Source of the DNA: EB88 sp965199135
GTDB lineage: Bacteria; Acidobacteriota; Terriglobia; Terriglobales; Acidobacteriaceae
NCBI GenBank assembly: GCA_965199135.1
Contig: OZ240685.1
Span: forward strand, 620,001 to 684,000
Length of the DNA stretch: 64,000 nt
Reading direction: 5' to 3'
Numbering within the stretch: the stretch's first letter is position 1; every line of letters begins with the position of its first letter. Below the pieces are notes generated by a model that worked only from the letters and a program-made list of their open reading frames with translations, was not told the DNA's origin and ran no database searches. Of this stretch, positions 51,514 through 60,118 are shown piece after piece. The position numbers and the translations under genes are program-made.

Positions 51514-52863
51514 ATGGCCGATACTCTCGTGGAAACACGGCCCGCGAAGCCTGCAAAGCCGGCATTCGAGTCCTGGGGTCGCTACCCCAAGCTCCACGCC
51601 AATCTGCGTCCCCTGTCCTGGACCACCGACTTCCCGCCGCGTGACATGCCCCGCGGCAAGCTCCTCCCAGTCGGCGCCGGAAGATCCTACGGCGACGTTT
51701 GCCTGCTCGACGACGGCACACTGCTGGGGGCGCGCGGCATGGATCGCATGCTCCATTTCGATCCCGCAACGGGTCTGCTGCGCTGCGAAGCCGGCGTGAC
51801 CCTGGCTGAGATCCTCGATTTCGCCGTCCCGCTTGGCTTTTTCCTCCCTGTCACCCCCGGCACCAAGTACGTGACCGTGGGTGGCGCAATCGCGAACGAC
51901 ATTCACGGCAAGAACCACCACATCGCCGGCACCTTCGGGGCGCATGTGCTGCAGTTCGAGCTGGTTCGCTCCGACGGTTCGCGCATTCTCTGCTCCACCC
52001 GCGAGAACCGGGACTGGTTCGCCATGACCATCGGCGGGATGGGTCTGACCGGCCTGATCACCTGGGCCGAGGTTCGGCTGCGCCCGATCGTCACCCGCGC
52101 CATCAACTATCGCGGGGACAAGTTCGTCGGCTTCCAGGAGTTCCTGGAGATCTCGCGTGCTGCCCAGGACGTTGAGTACACCGTCGCCTGGATCGACTGT
52201 GTCTCGACCGGCAAAAACTTCGCCCGGGGCATTTTCATGCAGGGCACGCACTCCGAGACCCCTGGCTCGCTCCATCGCTCCAAGGAGCCAAAGCTGACGT
52301 TTCCGATTGACCTTCCGGAGTTCGCGCTCAACAAGGCGTCGATCGGCCTCTTCAACTTTGCCTACTACAACAAACAGCGCGGGAAAACCGTCACCTCGGT
52401 CGTCGACTACGAGCCTTTCTTCTACCCGCTCGACTCGGTGCTCAAGTGGAACCGTATGTACGGCAAGCGCGGGCTTCTGCAGTTCCAGTGCGTGCTGCCC
52501 TGGGATGAAGACCAGCGCGGCATCACCTCCATCATGAAGGCCATCACTGCTTCCGGCCTGGCGTCATTCCTTGCCGTCCTGAAGGTCTTTGGCGATGTGC
52601 CCTCGCCCGGAGTGCTGTCGTTCCCGCAACCCGGGCTCACCCTGGCACTCGACTTCCCGATCCGCGAAGAGGTTTCCTTCGACCTTCTCGAACGGCTGGC
52701 GTCGATCACCCTTGAGCATGGCGGGCGCATGTATCCAGCAAAGGATGCACGGATGACTGCAGCCCAGTACCAGGCCTTCTACCCGCAGTGGGAGCAGTTT
52801 GCCGCCTACGTGGATCCGGCATTTGACTCGGCATTCTGGCGACGGGTGACCGGGCGTGCCTAA
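51514..52863 (+). CDS. DprE1-like FAD-linked decaprenylphosphoryl-ribose oxidase
   Basis: About 449 residues of the VAO-type FAD oxidase fold. LPVGAGRSYGDVCLL and TPGTKYVTVGGAIANDIHGK, then NHHIAGTFGAHV, form the FAD-binding domain; the C-terminal part has RGLLQFQCVLP, FLAVLKVFGD and GGRMYPAKDAR. These match the oxidase that makes the keto intermediate of decaprenylphosphoryl-arabinose. Lys410 aligns with the catalytic Lys418 of the mycobacterial enzyme. Ala378 stands where that enzyme has the benzothiazinone-reactive Cys387 (alignment from memory). AAAGG precedes ATG 51514. It overlaps the next gene by 8 bases. Confidence 0.9.
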   Translation: MADTLVETRPAKPAKPAFESWGRYPKLHANLRPLSWTTDFPPRDMPRGKLLPVGAGRSYGDVCLLDDGTLLGARGMDRMLHFDPATGLLRCEAGVTLAEILDFAVPLGFFLPVTPGTKYVTVGGAIANDIHGKNHHIAGTFGAHVLQFELVRSDGSRILCSTRENRDWFAMTIGGMGLTGLITWAEVRLRPIVTRAINYRGDKFVGFQEFLEISRAAQDVEYTVAWIDCVSTGKNFARGIFMQGTHSETPGSLHRSKEPKLTFPIDLPEFALNKASIGLFNFAYYNKQRGKTVTSVVDYEPFFYPLDSVLKWNRMYGKRGLLQFQCVLPWDEDQRGITSIMKAITASGLASFLAVLKVFGDVPSPGVLSFPQPGLTLALDFPIREEVSFDLLERLASITLEHGGRMYPAKDARMTAAQYQAFYPQWEQFAAYVDPAFDSAFWRRVTGRA

Positions 52864-53617
52864 ACAGGAACCCCTCCCAGTCAAAAATGTCCTCATCCTC
52901 GGCGCTACCTCGGCAATCGCGCAGGCCACCGCGCGCCTGCTGGCAGACCGTGGCGCCAGCTTCTACCTCGTCGCGCGCGACCCTCGCAAGCTCGACGCTG
53001 TTGCGAACGACCTTCGCACCCGCGGCGCCCGGATGGTCTGCTCCCTGGCCATGGACCTCGACGACATGGACGCTCACACCGAGATGCTCGCCGCCGCCGC
53101 GCAGACCCTCGGCACCATTGATATGGCGCTGCTGGCTCACGGCGTGCTCGGCGACCAGGCCCATGCCCAGGCCGACGCCTTTGTCGCAGAAGCCATCTAC
53201 CGGACAAACTTTCTTTCGCCCGCCTCGCTGATCACATGGCTGGCCAACTACTTCGAGGGCCGTGGTACCGGGTGCCTGGCCGTTATCTCCTCGGTGGCTG
53301 GGGACCGCGGCCGCAAGAGCAACTATGTCTACGGCGCTTCCAAGGCTGCGTTGACGGTCCTGCTCGATGGGGTCCGCAACCGGATCGACCGTGCCGGCGT
53401 CCACGTGCTGACCATCAAGCCGGGCTTTGTGGCCACCCCGATGACCGCGCACCTGCCGCGCGGACCGCTCTTCGCGGAGCCGAAGGCGATCGGCGCCGGC
53501 ATCCTCCGCGCTGTGGCCACCCGGCAGGACACCGTTTACCTCCCGTTCTTCTGGCGGCCCATCATGTTCCTGGTTCGCAGTGTTCCCTCGCGCATTTTCA
53601 AGAACATGAACATGTAG
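52856..53617 (+). CDS. DprE2-like short-chain dehydrogenase
   Basis: A 253-residue SDR. The cofactor loop is LILGATSAIAQATAR, the catalytic pair is Y159/K163 in YVYGASK, with Ser in ISSVAGDRG. FKNMNM ends the protein. Placement directly after a DprE1-like gene, with an 8-base overlap (GTG 52856 inside the last codons), identifies it as the partner reductase that turns the 2-keto intermediate into polyprenylphosphoryl-arabinose. Confidence 0.9.
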   Translation: MPKQEPLPVKNVLILGATSAIAQATARLLADRGASFYLVARDPRKLDAVANDLRTRGARMVCSLAMDLDDMDAHTEMLAAAAQTLGTIDMALLAHGVLGDQAHAQADAFVAEAIYRTNFLSPASLITWLANYFEGRGTGCLAVISSVAGDRGRKSNYVYGASKAALTVLLDGVRNRIDRAGVHVLTIKPGFVATPMTAHLPRGPLFAEPKAIGAGILRAVATRQDTVYLPFFWRPIMFLVRSVPSRIFKNMNM

Positions 53618-53862
53618 CACTCAGACACCCTCCTCCCCGGGGGGTGCTGCCGGTTTGGGTGCGTCCTTTCCTCATCTCGGGCGTCTACGAGTTCTGACAC
53701 GCATTTCGGCAGATCCCGATCGCCTGGTGCGACGTTGACCGCGAGGTCTGCGCATCTACTCTGTGCAGGAAATCCTGCCGCTGAGACAGTCCGTGCCCTA
53801 ACCGCCCGCTCGCTCTTCTCCGAAGTAGCCTCGGCGTGATGCTTTGGAGAACCTGAAGAGCT

Positions 53863-56800
53863 ATGTGGATTGTCCGCCTCGCGCTGCGCAGGCCCTATAC
53901 GTTTGCTGTACTCGCCTTGCTGCTGCTCGTGCTCGGGCCGATCGCGATCATTGAAACCCCCACGGACATCTTCCCCAACATCAACATTCCCGTGGTCGCC
54001 ATGATCTGGCAGTACACAGGATTTTCGCCAGAACAGATGGCGAACCGCATCATTCTGCTCTCCGAGCGCTCGCTGACCACGACCGTCAATAACATCGAGC
54101 ACATCGAGTCGCAGTCCCTCTATGGCATCGGCATCATCAAGATCTACTTTCAGCCGAACGTCAACATCGCCGATGCGAATGCCCAGGTCACCGCGATCGC
54201 GCAGACACAGTTGCGGCAGTTGCCGCAGGGTACGACGCCGCCGCTCATCCTGCAGTACTCGGCCTCGAGTGTGCCGATCATCCAGCTTGGTCTTTCCGGT
54301 CAAGGGCTGAGTGAGCAGCAGCTCAATGACTACGGTCTGAACTTCGTCCGAACCCAGCTGGTCACCGTTCCGGGCGCTGGTATTCCGTATCCATACGGCG
54401 GCAAACAGCGCCAGGTCCAGGTCGATCTCAACCTCCAGGCGCTGCAGTCCAAAGGCCTTGCTCCAACCGATGTCGTTTCGACCATCGGCTCGCAGAACCT
54501 CATCCTGCCTTCAGGCACGATGAAGGTCGACCGGTTCGAATACCAGGTCGAAACCAACTCGGCTCCCTCGACCATTGAGGGCCTGAACGACCTGCCGATC
54601 CGCTCGGTGAACGGCAGCATGGTGTACATCCACGATGTCGCCCATGTGCGCGACGGCTTTCCGCCCCAGACCAACATCGTGCGCGTGAACGGCCAGCGCG
54701 CCTCGCTGCTCTCGGTGATCAAGACCGGCGAGGCCTCTACGCTTGACATCATCCAGGGCATTCGGAGCAAGCTGCCGGGCATCTCAGCCCAGCTTCCGCC
54801 GAATCTGGTCATCACCCCGCTTGCCGATCAGTCGGTTTTTGTGCGCGGTTCGGTGAACGGTGTCGTGCGTGAGGCCGTGATCGCCGCCTGCCTGACGGCG
54901 ATCATGATCCTGCTCTTCCTGGGCTCCTTCCGCTCGACCATCATCATCGCGGTCTCGATCCCGCTCTCGATCATTACGTCGCTGCTGGTGCTCTCGGCTC
55001 TGGGCGAGACGATCAACATCATGACCCTTGGCGGTCTGGCGCTAGCCGTCGGCATCCTTGTCGATGACGCAACCGTAGAGATTGAAAACATCAACCGAAA
55101 TCTGGAGGAGGGCAAGGCGATCGAGCAGGGCATCCTCGATGCCGCCTCGCAGATCGCGGTGCCGGCACTCGTCGCGACGATCTCTATCTGCATCGTCTTC
55201 ATCCCGATGTTCTTTCTCTCGGGCGTTGCAAAGTACCTGTTCGTGCCGCTTGCTGAGGCGGTCGTGTTCGCGATGCTGGCCTCCTACTTTTTCTCGCGCA
55301 CCATTGTGCCGACCATGGCGATGTATATGCTCAAGGAGCATGATGAGGAAGCCGCGGAGGCCAGGAAGAACAGCCGCAACCCTCTGATCCGTTTCCAGCT
55401 TGGTTTCGAGAAGCGCTTCGAAACTCTGCGGCAGGGCTACCAGACGGTGCTCGAGTTGTGCGTGGTCCGGCCCGGCATCTTTTCGCTGCTCTTCTTTGCC
55501 TTCATCATCGGTTCCGCCGTACTGCTCTTTCCATTCCTTGGGCAGGACTTCTTCCCCTCGGTCGACGCGGGGGCCTTCACCATGCACGTCCGGGCCCGCA
55601 CCGGCACCCGTATCGAGGAGACTGCAAACCTCTGTGACCAGGTCGATCGCACCATCCGCGAAGTGATCCCGGCAGGCGAACTTACCAACATCATCGACAA
55701 CATTGGCCTTCCCTACTCGGGCATCAACACCACGTACAGCAACTCCGCAACAGTAGGGCCGGGCGACGCCGACATCCAGGTTTCCCTGGCCAAGAAGCAT
55801 CACCCGACCGACATCTACGTGCAGAGACTTCGCGCCGTTCTCAATGAGCGCTTTCCGGGAACGACCTTCTACGAGCTGCCCGCGGACATGATCACGCAGA
55901 TCCTGAACTTCGGCCTGCCGTCGCCGATCGATGTGCAGATCGTAGGGCCGAACCTCACCGGCAATCGTGATTTTGCCACCAAGCTGCTCAACAAAATGCG
56001 CTACGTTGCCGGAACCGCCGACCTGCGTATCCAGCAGCCCTTCAACAACCCACGCCTGTTTGTGGACGTGGATCGCACCAAGAGCGCGCAGCTTGGCCTC
56101 AACCAGAGCGACGTGGCGCAGAGCCTGCTCTCGGCCACCAGTGGTTCGTTCCAAACCTCACCGACGTTCTTTCTTGATCCAAAGAACAACGTCTCCTACG
56201 ACATCGCCGTGCAGTCGCCCCAATACAACCTTGATTCGCTGAATGACCTTGCCAATATCCCGGTCACCGCGAGCGGCGGATCGGTCTCGACCAACAGCAC
56301 CTCAGGGCCGGCGGCAAGCGGACAGTCCCCCTCCCTCGGTTCGGCTCCCTCGTCGCTCGCGGCGATCATGCCCGCGAGCTCCATCACAGGAGCGCAGCCG
56401 CCGCAGATCCTCGGCAACCTTGCCTCGTTCACCGAAGGTGAAGAGATGGCCGCGGTGTCGCACTACAACATCGCGCCCGCGATCGATATTTATGGCAACG
56501 TCGTCAACAGCGATCTTCTCAGCGTGAACAATGATATCGAGAAGATCGTTGCCGGGATGAAGAACCAGCTCCCCCGCGGCTCTCACCTGGTCATCCGCGG
56601 GCAGGTACAGACGATGCACTCGTCATTCCAGGGTCTCTACCTGGGCCTGGCGTTCTCGATCGTGCTGGTCTACCTCTTGATCGTGGTGAACTTCCAGAGC
56701 TGGCTTGATCCATTCATCATCATCTCGGGACTGCCCGCGGCACTCTCCGGTATCGTGTGGTTCCTGTTCCTCACCGGCACGCACATCAGCGTTCCCGCAT

Positions 56801-57225
56801 TGACCGGCGCCATCATGTGCATGGGTGTGGCGACCTCGAACTCGATCCTGGTCATCTCCTTTGCGCGCGAACACCTCGAGCAGCACCCCGGAGCAGCGAC
56901 CGCCTCGGCGATTGCAGCAGGCTTCACCCGCTTCCGGCCGGTCATCATGACCGCGCTCGCCATGATTATCGGCATGGTGCCGATGGCCCTTGGGCTCGGT
57001 GACGGCGGCGAAGAAAATGCGCCCCTTGGTCGCGCAGTGATCGGCGGGCTCCTGTTCGCCACGATCTCCACCCTCTTCTTCGTGCCGACGTTCTTCAGCG
57101 TGGTGCATACGCGCCTTGAACGGAAGCGCCAGGAAAAGGCAAAGAAACAGCAGGAACGCGAAGCGGCGAAGCGCGATCGCGAGGCCCACGGCGCAGGCCA
57201 CGGCCGGGAGAACGCAACTGCATGA
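53863..57225 (+). CDS. RND efflux transporter, inner-membrane permease
   Basis: A 1120-residue RND pump with the usual 12 helices and two large periplasmic loops (LALRRPYTFAVLALLLLVLG at the N terminus). TM4 carries the proton-relay pair D401-D402 in GILVDDATVEIEN. In TM10 the sequence GVATSNSILVISF has Ser992 where AcrB has Lys940. A Ser/Gly/Ala/Pro-rich insert of about 45 residues (roughly 804-848) interrupts the second periplasmic loop. The C terminus is a charged helix (RKRQEKAKKQQEREAAKRDR). It overlaps the adaptor gene by 4 bases (ATGA). Substrates unknown; it is closest to the multidrug class. Confidence 0.93.
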   Translation: MWIVRLALRRPYTFAVLALLLLVLGPIAIIETPTDIFPNINIPVVAMIWQYTGFSPEQMANRIILLSERSLTTTVNNIEHIESQSLYGIGIIKIYFQPNVNIADANAQVTAIAQTQLRQLPQGTTPPLILQYSASSVPIIQLGLSGQGLSEQQLNDYGLNFVRTQLVTVPGAGIPYPYGGKQRQVQVDLNLQALQSKGLAPTDVVSTIGSQNLILPSGTMKVDRFEYQVETNSAPSTIEGLNDLPIRSVNGSMVYIHDVAHVRDGFPPQTNIVRVNGQRASLLSVIKTGEASTLDIIQGIRSKLPGISAQLPPNLVITPLADQSVFVRGSVNGVVREAVIAACLTAIMILLFLGSFRSTIIIAVSIPLSIITSLLVLSALGETINIMTLGGLALAVGILVDDATVEIENINRNLEEGKAIEQGILDAASQIAVPALVATISICIVFIPMFFLSGVAKYLFVPLAEAVVFAMLASYFFSRTIVPTMAMYMLKEHDEEAAEARKNSRNPLIRFQLGFEKRFETLRQGYQTVLELCVVRPGIFSLLFFAFIIGSAVLLFPFLGQDFFPSVDAGAFTMHVRARTGTRIEETANLCDQVDRTIREVIPAGELTNIIDNIGLPYSGINTTYSNSATVGPGDADIQVSLAKKHHPTDIYVQRLRAVLNERFPGTTFYELPADMITQILNFGLPSPIDVQIVGPNLTGNRDFATKLLNKMRYVAGTADLRIQQPFNNPRLFVDVDRTKSAQLGLNQSDVAQSLLSATSGSFQTSPTFFLDPKNNVSYDIAVQSPQYNLDSLNDLANIPVTASGGSVSTNSTSGPAASGQSPSLGSAPSSLAAIMPASSITGAQPPQILGNLASFTEGEEMAAVSHYNIAPAIDIYGNVVNSDLLSVNNDIEKIVAGMKNQLPRGSHLVIRGQVQTMHSSFQGLYLGLAFSIVLVYLLIVVNFQSWLDPFIIISGLPAALSGIVWFLFLTGTHISVPALTGAIMCMGVATSNSILVISFAREHLEQHPGAATASAIAAGFTRFRPVIMTALAMIIGMVPMALGLGDGGEENAPLGRAVIGGLLFATISTLFFVPTFFSVVHTRLERKRQEKAKKQQEREAAKRDREAHGAGHGRENATA

Positions 57226-58595
57226 GCAGCCAGCAACAGTATGACCATCGCGACAGCAACCGACAGAACAGCGCCGGCGGCAGCAGCCGCAGGCCCGAAG
57301 AAAAGCAGAAGGAAACTGCGCAGGAAGGCGACGTCCAGCGCCGCGAACCACTCTCCGGCGGCAAAGCGCTTCTCTTCATCGTGTGCGGGCTCGTACTCGC
57401 CGTGGTGCTGGGGGTGCTGGGCGTTGTGCCTCGCCTGCGCGCGCAGAAGAACCTGCAGAACAGCACCACCGCGAACGCACCACCGGATGTGCTGGTCGCC
57501 AGGCCGACCGTCGGCAAGCCGGAAGACAATCTCCAACTCCCCGGCGCCCTGCAGGCCTACATGGACTCGCCCATCTATGCCCGTACCTCGGGCTACCTGA
57601 GCCACTGGTACTTCGACATCGGGGCCCATGTACGCAAGGGCCAGCTGCTTGCAACGATCGAGAGCCCTGAAGTGGACCAGCAGCTTCTGCAGGCAAAGGC
57701 AGATCTCGCCACGGCCGAGGCGAACGCCAGGAACGCAGCCATCCAGGCGCGGCGATACCAGGACCTCGTCCGGTCTGACGCCGTCTCACAGCAGGACACC
57801 GACAACTTCACCACCGCGCAGATCTCCAGCAACACCCAGGTGCAGAGCTCCAGGGCAAACGTCAATCACTACCAGCAGCTGGTGAACTTCGAAAAGGTTT
57901 ATGCGCCGTTCGATGGTGTGATCACGGCTCGTGACATCGATGTCGGCCAACTCATCAACGCAGGTGCGGCGACCAATCAGCAGCTCTTTGAAGAAGCGCA
58001 GGTCTCGACGTTGCGCGTTTATGTTTCGATCCCACAGGTCGACTCTCTTGGGGCGAAGCCGGGGACTCCAGCGAAAATTTCGCTGGCCGAGTACCCCGGC
58101 AAGCCCTTTGACGGACGCATCGTGCGCACCGCCCGTGCGATCGATCCAAACACGCGCACCCTGCTCGTGGAAGTGGACGTAAACAACCGCGATGGCAAGC
58201 TCATGCCGGGCAGCTATGGCGTCGTCAGTCTGCACCTCAACACCGGCGTACAAAGCATGATCATCCCGGTGCCGACCATGGTCTTCCGTGCCCAGGGGCT
58301 GCAGGTTGGCATCGTGGAGAATGGCAAGGCGAAGCTCATTCCGATCACCGTCGGCCAGGATGACGGGCGGGTGGTCCAGGTGGTCACGGGACTCAGGCCG
58401 GATATGGAAGTGATCCAGGACCCACCAGACTCGCTTCTCGAGGGAGAGAACGTCCACGTGGTTCAGCCTCAGAAGCAAGGCGGCAACGCGGGTCCCCAGG
58501 GCGGTGGCGCGCAACAGCAGACCGGCTCCCGAACCTCCGGAAAGGCTGCCAATACGGCGCAGTCGAAGCAAAGCAGCGGCGGAGGGGGCAAGTAG
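57222..58595 (+). CDS. RND efflux periplasmic adaptor (membrane fusion protein)
   Basis: A 457-residue adaptor. A polar 45-residue cytoplasmic lead is followed by one membrane anchor (ALLFIVCGLVLAVVLGVLGV), then the barrel-sandwich half-motif SPIYARTSGYLSHWYFDIG, a coiled-coil hairpin (about residues 145-205), the second half-motif VYAPFDGVITARDIDVGQ and the beta-barrel domain. A Gln/Gly-rich tail of about 40 residues ends it. The long cytoplasmic lead and tail are unusual for the family. It is translationally coupled to the pump gene. Confidence 0.93.
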   Translation: MSSQQQYDHRDSNRQNSAGGSSRRPEEKQKETAQEGDVQRREPLSGGKALLFIVCGLVLAVVLGVLGVVPRLRAQKNLQNSTTANAPPDVLVARPTVGKPEDNLQLPGALQAYMDSPIYARTSGYLSHWYFDIGAHVRKGQLLATIESPEVDQQLLQAKADLATAEANARNAAIQARRYQDLVRSDAVSQQDTDNFTTAQISSNTQVQSSRANVNHYQQLVNFEKVYAPFDGVITARDIDVGQLINAGAATNQQLFEEAQVSTLRVYVSIPQVDSLGAKPGTPAKISLAEYPGKPFDGRIVRTARAIDPNTRTLLVEVDVNNRDGKLMPGSYGVVSLHLNTGVQSMIIPVPTMVFRAQGLQVGIVENGKAKLIPITVGQDDGRVVQVVTGLRPDMEVIQDPPDSLLEGENVHVVQPQKQGGNAGPQGGGAQQQTGSRTSGKAANTAQSKQSSGGGGK

Positions 58596-58596
58596 C

Positions 58597-60081
58597 GTGA
58601 CGCGCATCCCTCTTCGTTCCTGGCTGGTGCCGCTTGCGTTAAGCGCGACGTTGATCAGCGGCTGCAAAGTCGGCCCCAACTATCAACGGCCAGCCTCTGC
58701 CCCGCCGACCCTCACCTACATGGAGCTGCCGCCCCCACCGGGAACCTGGAAGCCGGCTGTTCCCGCTGACGCAACCGCGCGCGGCGAGTGGTGGCTGGCC
58801 TTTGGGGATCCCGCTCTCAACGATCTTGAAAGTCGCCTCACCTCCGGCAATCTTCAGATCCAGGCCGCCTACCAGAACTACCTCTCCGCCGCTGCCTCGG
58901 TTCGCCAGGCGCGCGCCAACTACTACCCAACTGTCTCGCTCGGGCCCTCGATCTCGCGCGACCGGCTCTCCGCCCACCGGCCTACGCTGCCCGTGCCGAC
59001 TACCGGCAACGCCCTCACCGTGACCGACCCAAACCAGTACAACGACTTTGTTCTAAGCGGCGGCGCCAGCTGGCAGCCAGACTTCTGGGGACAGATCCGT
59101 CGCGAAGTGGCCGAGGCCCGCGCCAACGCACAGGCTCTCGCCGCAGACCAGGCGAACGTCGAGCTGGCGGTGCGCACCGAGCTCGCCACCGACTACTACC
59201 AGTTGCGGGGCCTCGACGCGCAACAGCAATTGCTCGACCTGACCCTCGGCTCCTTCAAAGCTGCACTCGACCTGACGCAGCGCCGCCTCCGCGGCGGCGT
59301 CGCCACCGAATCCGATGTGCTGCTCGCACAGACACAGCTTGCCTCCACGCAGACGCAGGACATCGATGTCGCGGTCGCCCGCTCGCAGTACATGCATGCA
59401 ATCGCTACCCTGCTGGGTGTCTCTGCCTCGACCTTCACCATGCCGGCGATGCCGCAGAATCGCAACATCCCGGACATCCCGGTCGGCGTACCTTCGGAGC
59501 TGCTGCAGCGTCGGCCGGACGTTGCTGGCGCGGAACGCCGTGCTGCCGCCGCGAATGAGCAGATCGGCATCGCGATCGCAGCCTACTATCCGAATATCTC
59601 GCTTTCCGGTTCCGGCGGATTTGAGAGCGGCGAACCCGGAAACTGGATCCAGGGTCCCTCCGAGCTATGGACGGTCGGCGCTTCCGCAATCGAGACGATC
59701 TTTGACGCAGGCCGCCGGCACGCCATCACCGATGAAGCCCGGGTGAATTATCAGTCCACTGTCGCGAACTACCGGCTCACCGTGCTCAACAGCTTCCAGG
59801 AAGTCGAGGATAACCTCGCCGCACTGCGCATCCTCTCCAACGAGCAGAGTTCGGCGGATGTCGCTGCAACTGCAGCCTCACGCTCGCTGACCGTCAGCAC
59901 AAGCCGGTACAAGGGCGGCGTCACCACGTATCTCGAGGTGCTCACTGCACAACAGGCACAGCTTGCGGACGAGCGAACCGTTGAAGATGTCACGACGCGA
60001 CGCTTCGTTGCGAGCGTACAGCTGGTCTCCGCGCTCGGGGGCGGCTGGGATACCTCGAAGCTGCCGGCACACCCGCAATAA
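58597..60081 (+). CDS. Outer-membrane efflux lipoprotein, NodT/TolC family
   Basis: About 494 residues. The signal ends in the lipobox LISGC, then KVGPNYQRP, the standard start of NodT-type outer-membrane factors. Two OEP repeats carry the long helices (RRLRGGVATESDVLLAQTQL and the matching second repeat SRYKGGVTTYLEVLTAQQAQ). GTG 58597 follows GGAGGGGG and comes 1 base after the adaptor stop. It completes the tripartite pump. Confidence 0.94.
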   Translation: MTRIPLRSWLVPLALSATLISGCKVGPNYQRPASAPPTLTYMELPPPPGTWKPAVPADATARGEWWLAFGDPALNDLESRLTSGNLQIQAAYQNYLSAAASVRQARANYYPTVSLGPSISRDRLSAHRPTLPVPTTGNALTVTDPNQYNDFVLSGGASWQPDFWGQIRREVAEARANAQALAADQANVELAVRTELATDYYQLRGLDAQQQLLDLTLGSFKAALDLTQRRLRGGVATESDVLLAQTQLASTQTQDIDVAVARSQYMHAIATLLGVSASTFTMPAMPQNRNIPDIPVGVPSELLQRRPDVAGAERRAAAANEQIGIAIAAYYPNISLSGSGGFESGEPGNWIQGPSELWTVGASAIETIFDAGRRHAITDEARVNYQSTVANYRLTVLNSFQEVEDNLAALRILSNEQSSADVAATAASRSLTVSTSRYKGGVTTYLEVLTAQQAQLADERTVEDVTTRRFVASVQLVSALGGGWDTSKLPAHPQ

Positions 60082-60105
60082 AGGGCGCCGTCTCCGGCGC
60101 CTTCC
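60082..60105 (+). terminator. Hairpin closing the RND operon
   Basis: GGCGCC-GTCTCC-GGCGCC flanked by AAG/CTT sits directly after the outer-membrane factor stop codon, followed by a T-rich stretch (CTGTTCGTTT). Confidence 0.6.
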
Positions 60106-60118
60106 TGTTCGTTTGCAG

